Below are positions 42,226 to 43,617 of a DNA stretch of 43,617 nt, piece after piece (position 1 is the stretch's first letter; the number at the start of each line of letters is the position of its first letter). Made by a program: the position numbers and the translations under genes. Origin of the DNA: an uncultured Limosilactobacillus sp. (GTDB taxonomy: Bacteria > Bacillota > Bacilli > Lactobacillales > Lactobacillaceae); the NCBI GenBank assembly GCA_944327195.1, contig CALVGV010000020.1, positions 1 through 43,617 of the forward strand, in the 5' to 3' direction. The notes under the pieces are model-generated. The model was not told where the DNA came from and ran no database searches. It was given only the letters and a program-made list of their open reading frames with translations.

Positions 42226-43617
42226 CTACGTCAGCTGATCAGTATATTTCGCCAGTTGATCATAAAGGTCATTCGTATCAAGCGACGAATCAGTAAAAAT
42301 CGTTTGCTCATCGAATGAATTGGTTGGTGCAAGCACCGAACTCGGATTATCAATTGCTTTTAAGAATACGAGGTAGACTTCCCCATGTTGATCAACCGCC
42401 ACAGCAAGGTTCTGATATTCTTCGGTCCCATTTAATCCTATACCATTGATGAGGCCTTGACTCCAGTCAAAGTTAAGGTGATCGTTTTGGCCAAAGAAAG
42501 CGTTCTGAATTATGTTAAAAACAGCTTCATAACAACCATCAAGCGTCTCTTCGCTCAGCGGAAGGGATAATACTAGTGAATCCGTTCCAAACTTAAGATT
42601 TTCATTTTCAAGTACACCTTCGAATTCGGTATTATTATTTTGGCGATAATCATTAAGTGCTTCGTTTACATAGGATATTGCCCCTTGAGTTACCTTAATT
42701 TGGGGCGCGTTTAGTTGATAGCGGATTCGGTTAATAGTTCTTGCAGCAAAAATCGACAAATCCTTTAGTTGCGAATCAGTCAAGGCATAGGTAGCTCCAC
42801 TTTCTGGGGATGAGTTAGCTGCAATTATACTAATCTTTTGCAGTTCTTCATTTTGAGTATATTTAACCCGCTGTTGCTGATCAAAGTAGGTGCTTAAGCC
42901 GGTCATGCTTAGCTTCCGTGCTTCGTACTCTTCGACTGCTTGTTTATAATCAACCGGCACAATAATGCTATTTTGGTTCCCAATTTCGGAGTAAAGCCGA
43001 TTGATTTCTTTTTGTGCGTCCTCAACTGCTTTCTGAGCTATATTATACTTTTCCTTCGCCGAATCATACTGTGTGCTTAACTCTTTTAGATAGGATTTAT
43101 CTGATTCTACAACTTGTTGGGCAGAGTCCAGAGCGTCTTGCTTATATTCGACTGCTGCTTTAGCAGACTCCAGATTTTGTTGCGCTTCATAAAGCGTCTC
43201 ATACGCACTCGACTGGGCATCCGCCAACTGCTTTCGTGCCATCGCCAATTCTGCACTTGCACTACTCATTACACCCGTTTGATTAAAATCATCAACCGCT
43301 TTCTGTGCGGAATCCACCTTATCCTGAGCGGGTTCGATTTCGGCTTGCGCACTGTTTTCCTGCTTCCGCGCATCTTCAGCAGCTGCGATCGCATACTTAT
43401 AATCGGATTCTGCTCCGGAAAAAGTATAATGCGCGCTGTTATATACCCACCATGCAGCAGATTGTGCACTTGCCGTACTGCTTGCTGCATAGCCAGCCTC
43501 TTCTACCCTTGATTGGGCACTCTGCAATTGTTTTTCATAGTTACTGAAACTTGAAAGCCTAGAATCACGGCTAACCACCGCGACTCTAGGCTTTCTCGCG
43601 TAAAAAATAGAAAACGC
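42226..43617 (-). CDS. SEC10/PgrA-type surface protein, 5' partial, ended by premature TAG
   Basis: The frame is open to the window edge, so the N-terminus and any signal peptide are outside. A GTG at 43578 would give 450 residues but has no ribosome-binding site. The N-terminal 230 residues are coiled coil (AQKAVEDAQKEINRLYSEIG). About residues 265-410 resemble the SEC10/PgrA surface-exclusion domain of Gram-positive LPXTG proteins (LTDSQLKDLSIFAARTINRI, VTQGAISYVNEALNDY). It ends in a premature TAG right where a second coiled coil should begin, so the product lacks its wall anchor. GC content is far below the window average, suggesting acquisition. Confidence 0.8.
   Translation of the reverse strand, partial: AFSIFYARKPRVAVVSRDSRLSSFSNYEKQLQSAQSRVEEAGYAASSTASAQSAAWWVYNSAHYTFSGAESDYKYAIAAAEDARKQENSAQAEIEPAQDKVDSAQKAVDDFNQTGVMSSASAELAMARKQLADAQSSAYETLYEAQQNLESAKAAVEYKQDALDSAQQVVESDKSYLKELSTQYDSAKEKYNIAQKAVEDAQKEINRLYSEIGNQNSIIVPVDYKQAVEEYEARKLSMTGLSTYFDQQQRVKYTQNEELQKISIIAANSSPESGATYALTDSQLKDLSIFAARTINRIRYQLNAPQIKVTQGAISYVNEALNDYRQNNNTEFEGVLENENLKFGTDSLVLSLPLSEETLDGCYEAVFNIIQNAFFGQNDHLNFDWSQGLINGIGLNGTEEYQNLAVAVDQHGEVYLVFLKAIDNPSSVLAPTNSFDEQTIFTDSSLDTNDLYDQLAKYTDQLT
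43553..43595. repeat. 18-bp inverted repeat at the window's right end
   Basis: Arms 43553-43570 and 43578-43595 pair at 16 of 18 positions around a 7-nt loop (core GCCTAGAaTCaCGG with CCGcGAcTCTAGGC). It lies in the open frame of the adhesin gene. There is no U-run on either side, so a simple terminator is unlikely. Confidence 0.7.

Overview
The window looks like chromosome from a high-GC member of the Lactobacillaceae. Most genes are strongly GC-biased at third codon positions. The gene content and order (tuf-tig-clpX-engB, comEA-comEB-comEC-holA, ftsW-ylbG-rsmD-coaD-Lon/PDZ protease, rpoY, UPF0223, an Spx-type regulator, LPXTG and TagE-type glycosyltransferases) are those of lactobacilli. 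A Limosilactobacillus-like host is plausible, but the species cannot be fixed from sequence alone. Nearly everything is on the minus strand. The plus-strand exceptions are two microprotein genes, rpsT, def, rpoY and a lipid kinase gene.

Layout, left to right: a deoC-deoB-deoD deoxynucleoside catabolic operon (105-2720). A 44-residue membrane microprotein (2945-3079). An obgE-rnz-SDR-recJ-apt-membrane protein run (3139-9759) behind a near-consensus promoter. uvrC. A second, 45-residue microprotein (11780-11917). The tuf, tig and clpX-engB-pyrophosphohydrolase units (11982-17172), each with visible promoters or terminators. A TPR protein and an RNase J2-like protein, then divergent rpsO/rpsT. 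A secreted protein. The late competence operon comEA-comEB-comEC-holA, preceded by a cin-box-like site. The ftsW-to-protease operon.

From about 30.06 to 30.9 kb lies a gene-free stretch. It holds two inverted copies of a roughly 150-nt element. Each copy folds into a long stem capped by a three-way junction with two hairpins, and the two copies differ by compensatory base changes in several stems. They flank about 370 bp of AT-richer, apparently decayed DNA. This is the strongest candidate for something undescribed in the window.

Beyond it are typA, an inositol-monophosphatase-family gene, a UPF0223 gene, def, a membrane protein, rpoY, a diacylglycerol-kinase-family gene and a cysteine-free Spx-like regulator with a 15-bp perfect palindrome near its start site. 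The right end (37.2-43.6 kb) is a surface module. Two adjoining TagE/GtfA-GtfB-like glycosyltransferases, one with a degenerate EX7E motif, follow a structured leader. Next to them is an AT-rich coiled-coil SEC10/PgrA-type LPXTG adhesin. It is interrupted by an in-frame TAG codon and runs off the window at its 5' end.

The housekeeping part covers translation (tuf, rpsO, rpsT, def, typA, obgE, engB), protein quality control (tig, clpX), DNA repair (uvrC, recJ), RNA processing (rnz, RNase J2), nucleotide salvage (deo genes, apt, comEB) and cell division (ftsW). No tRNA, rRNA, CRISPR array, intact insertion sequence or prophage was seen.
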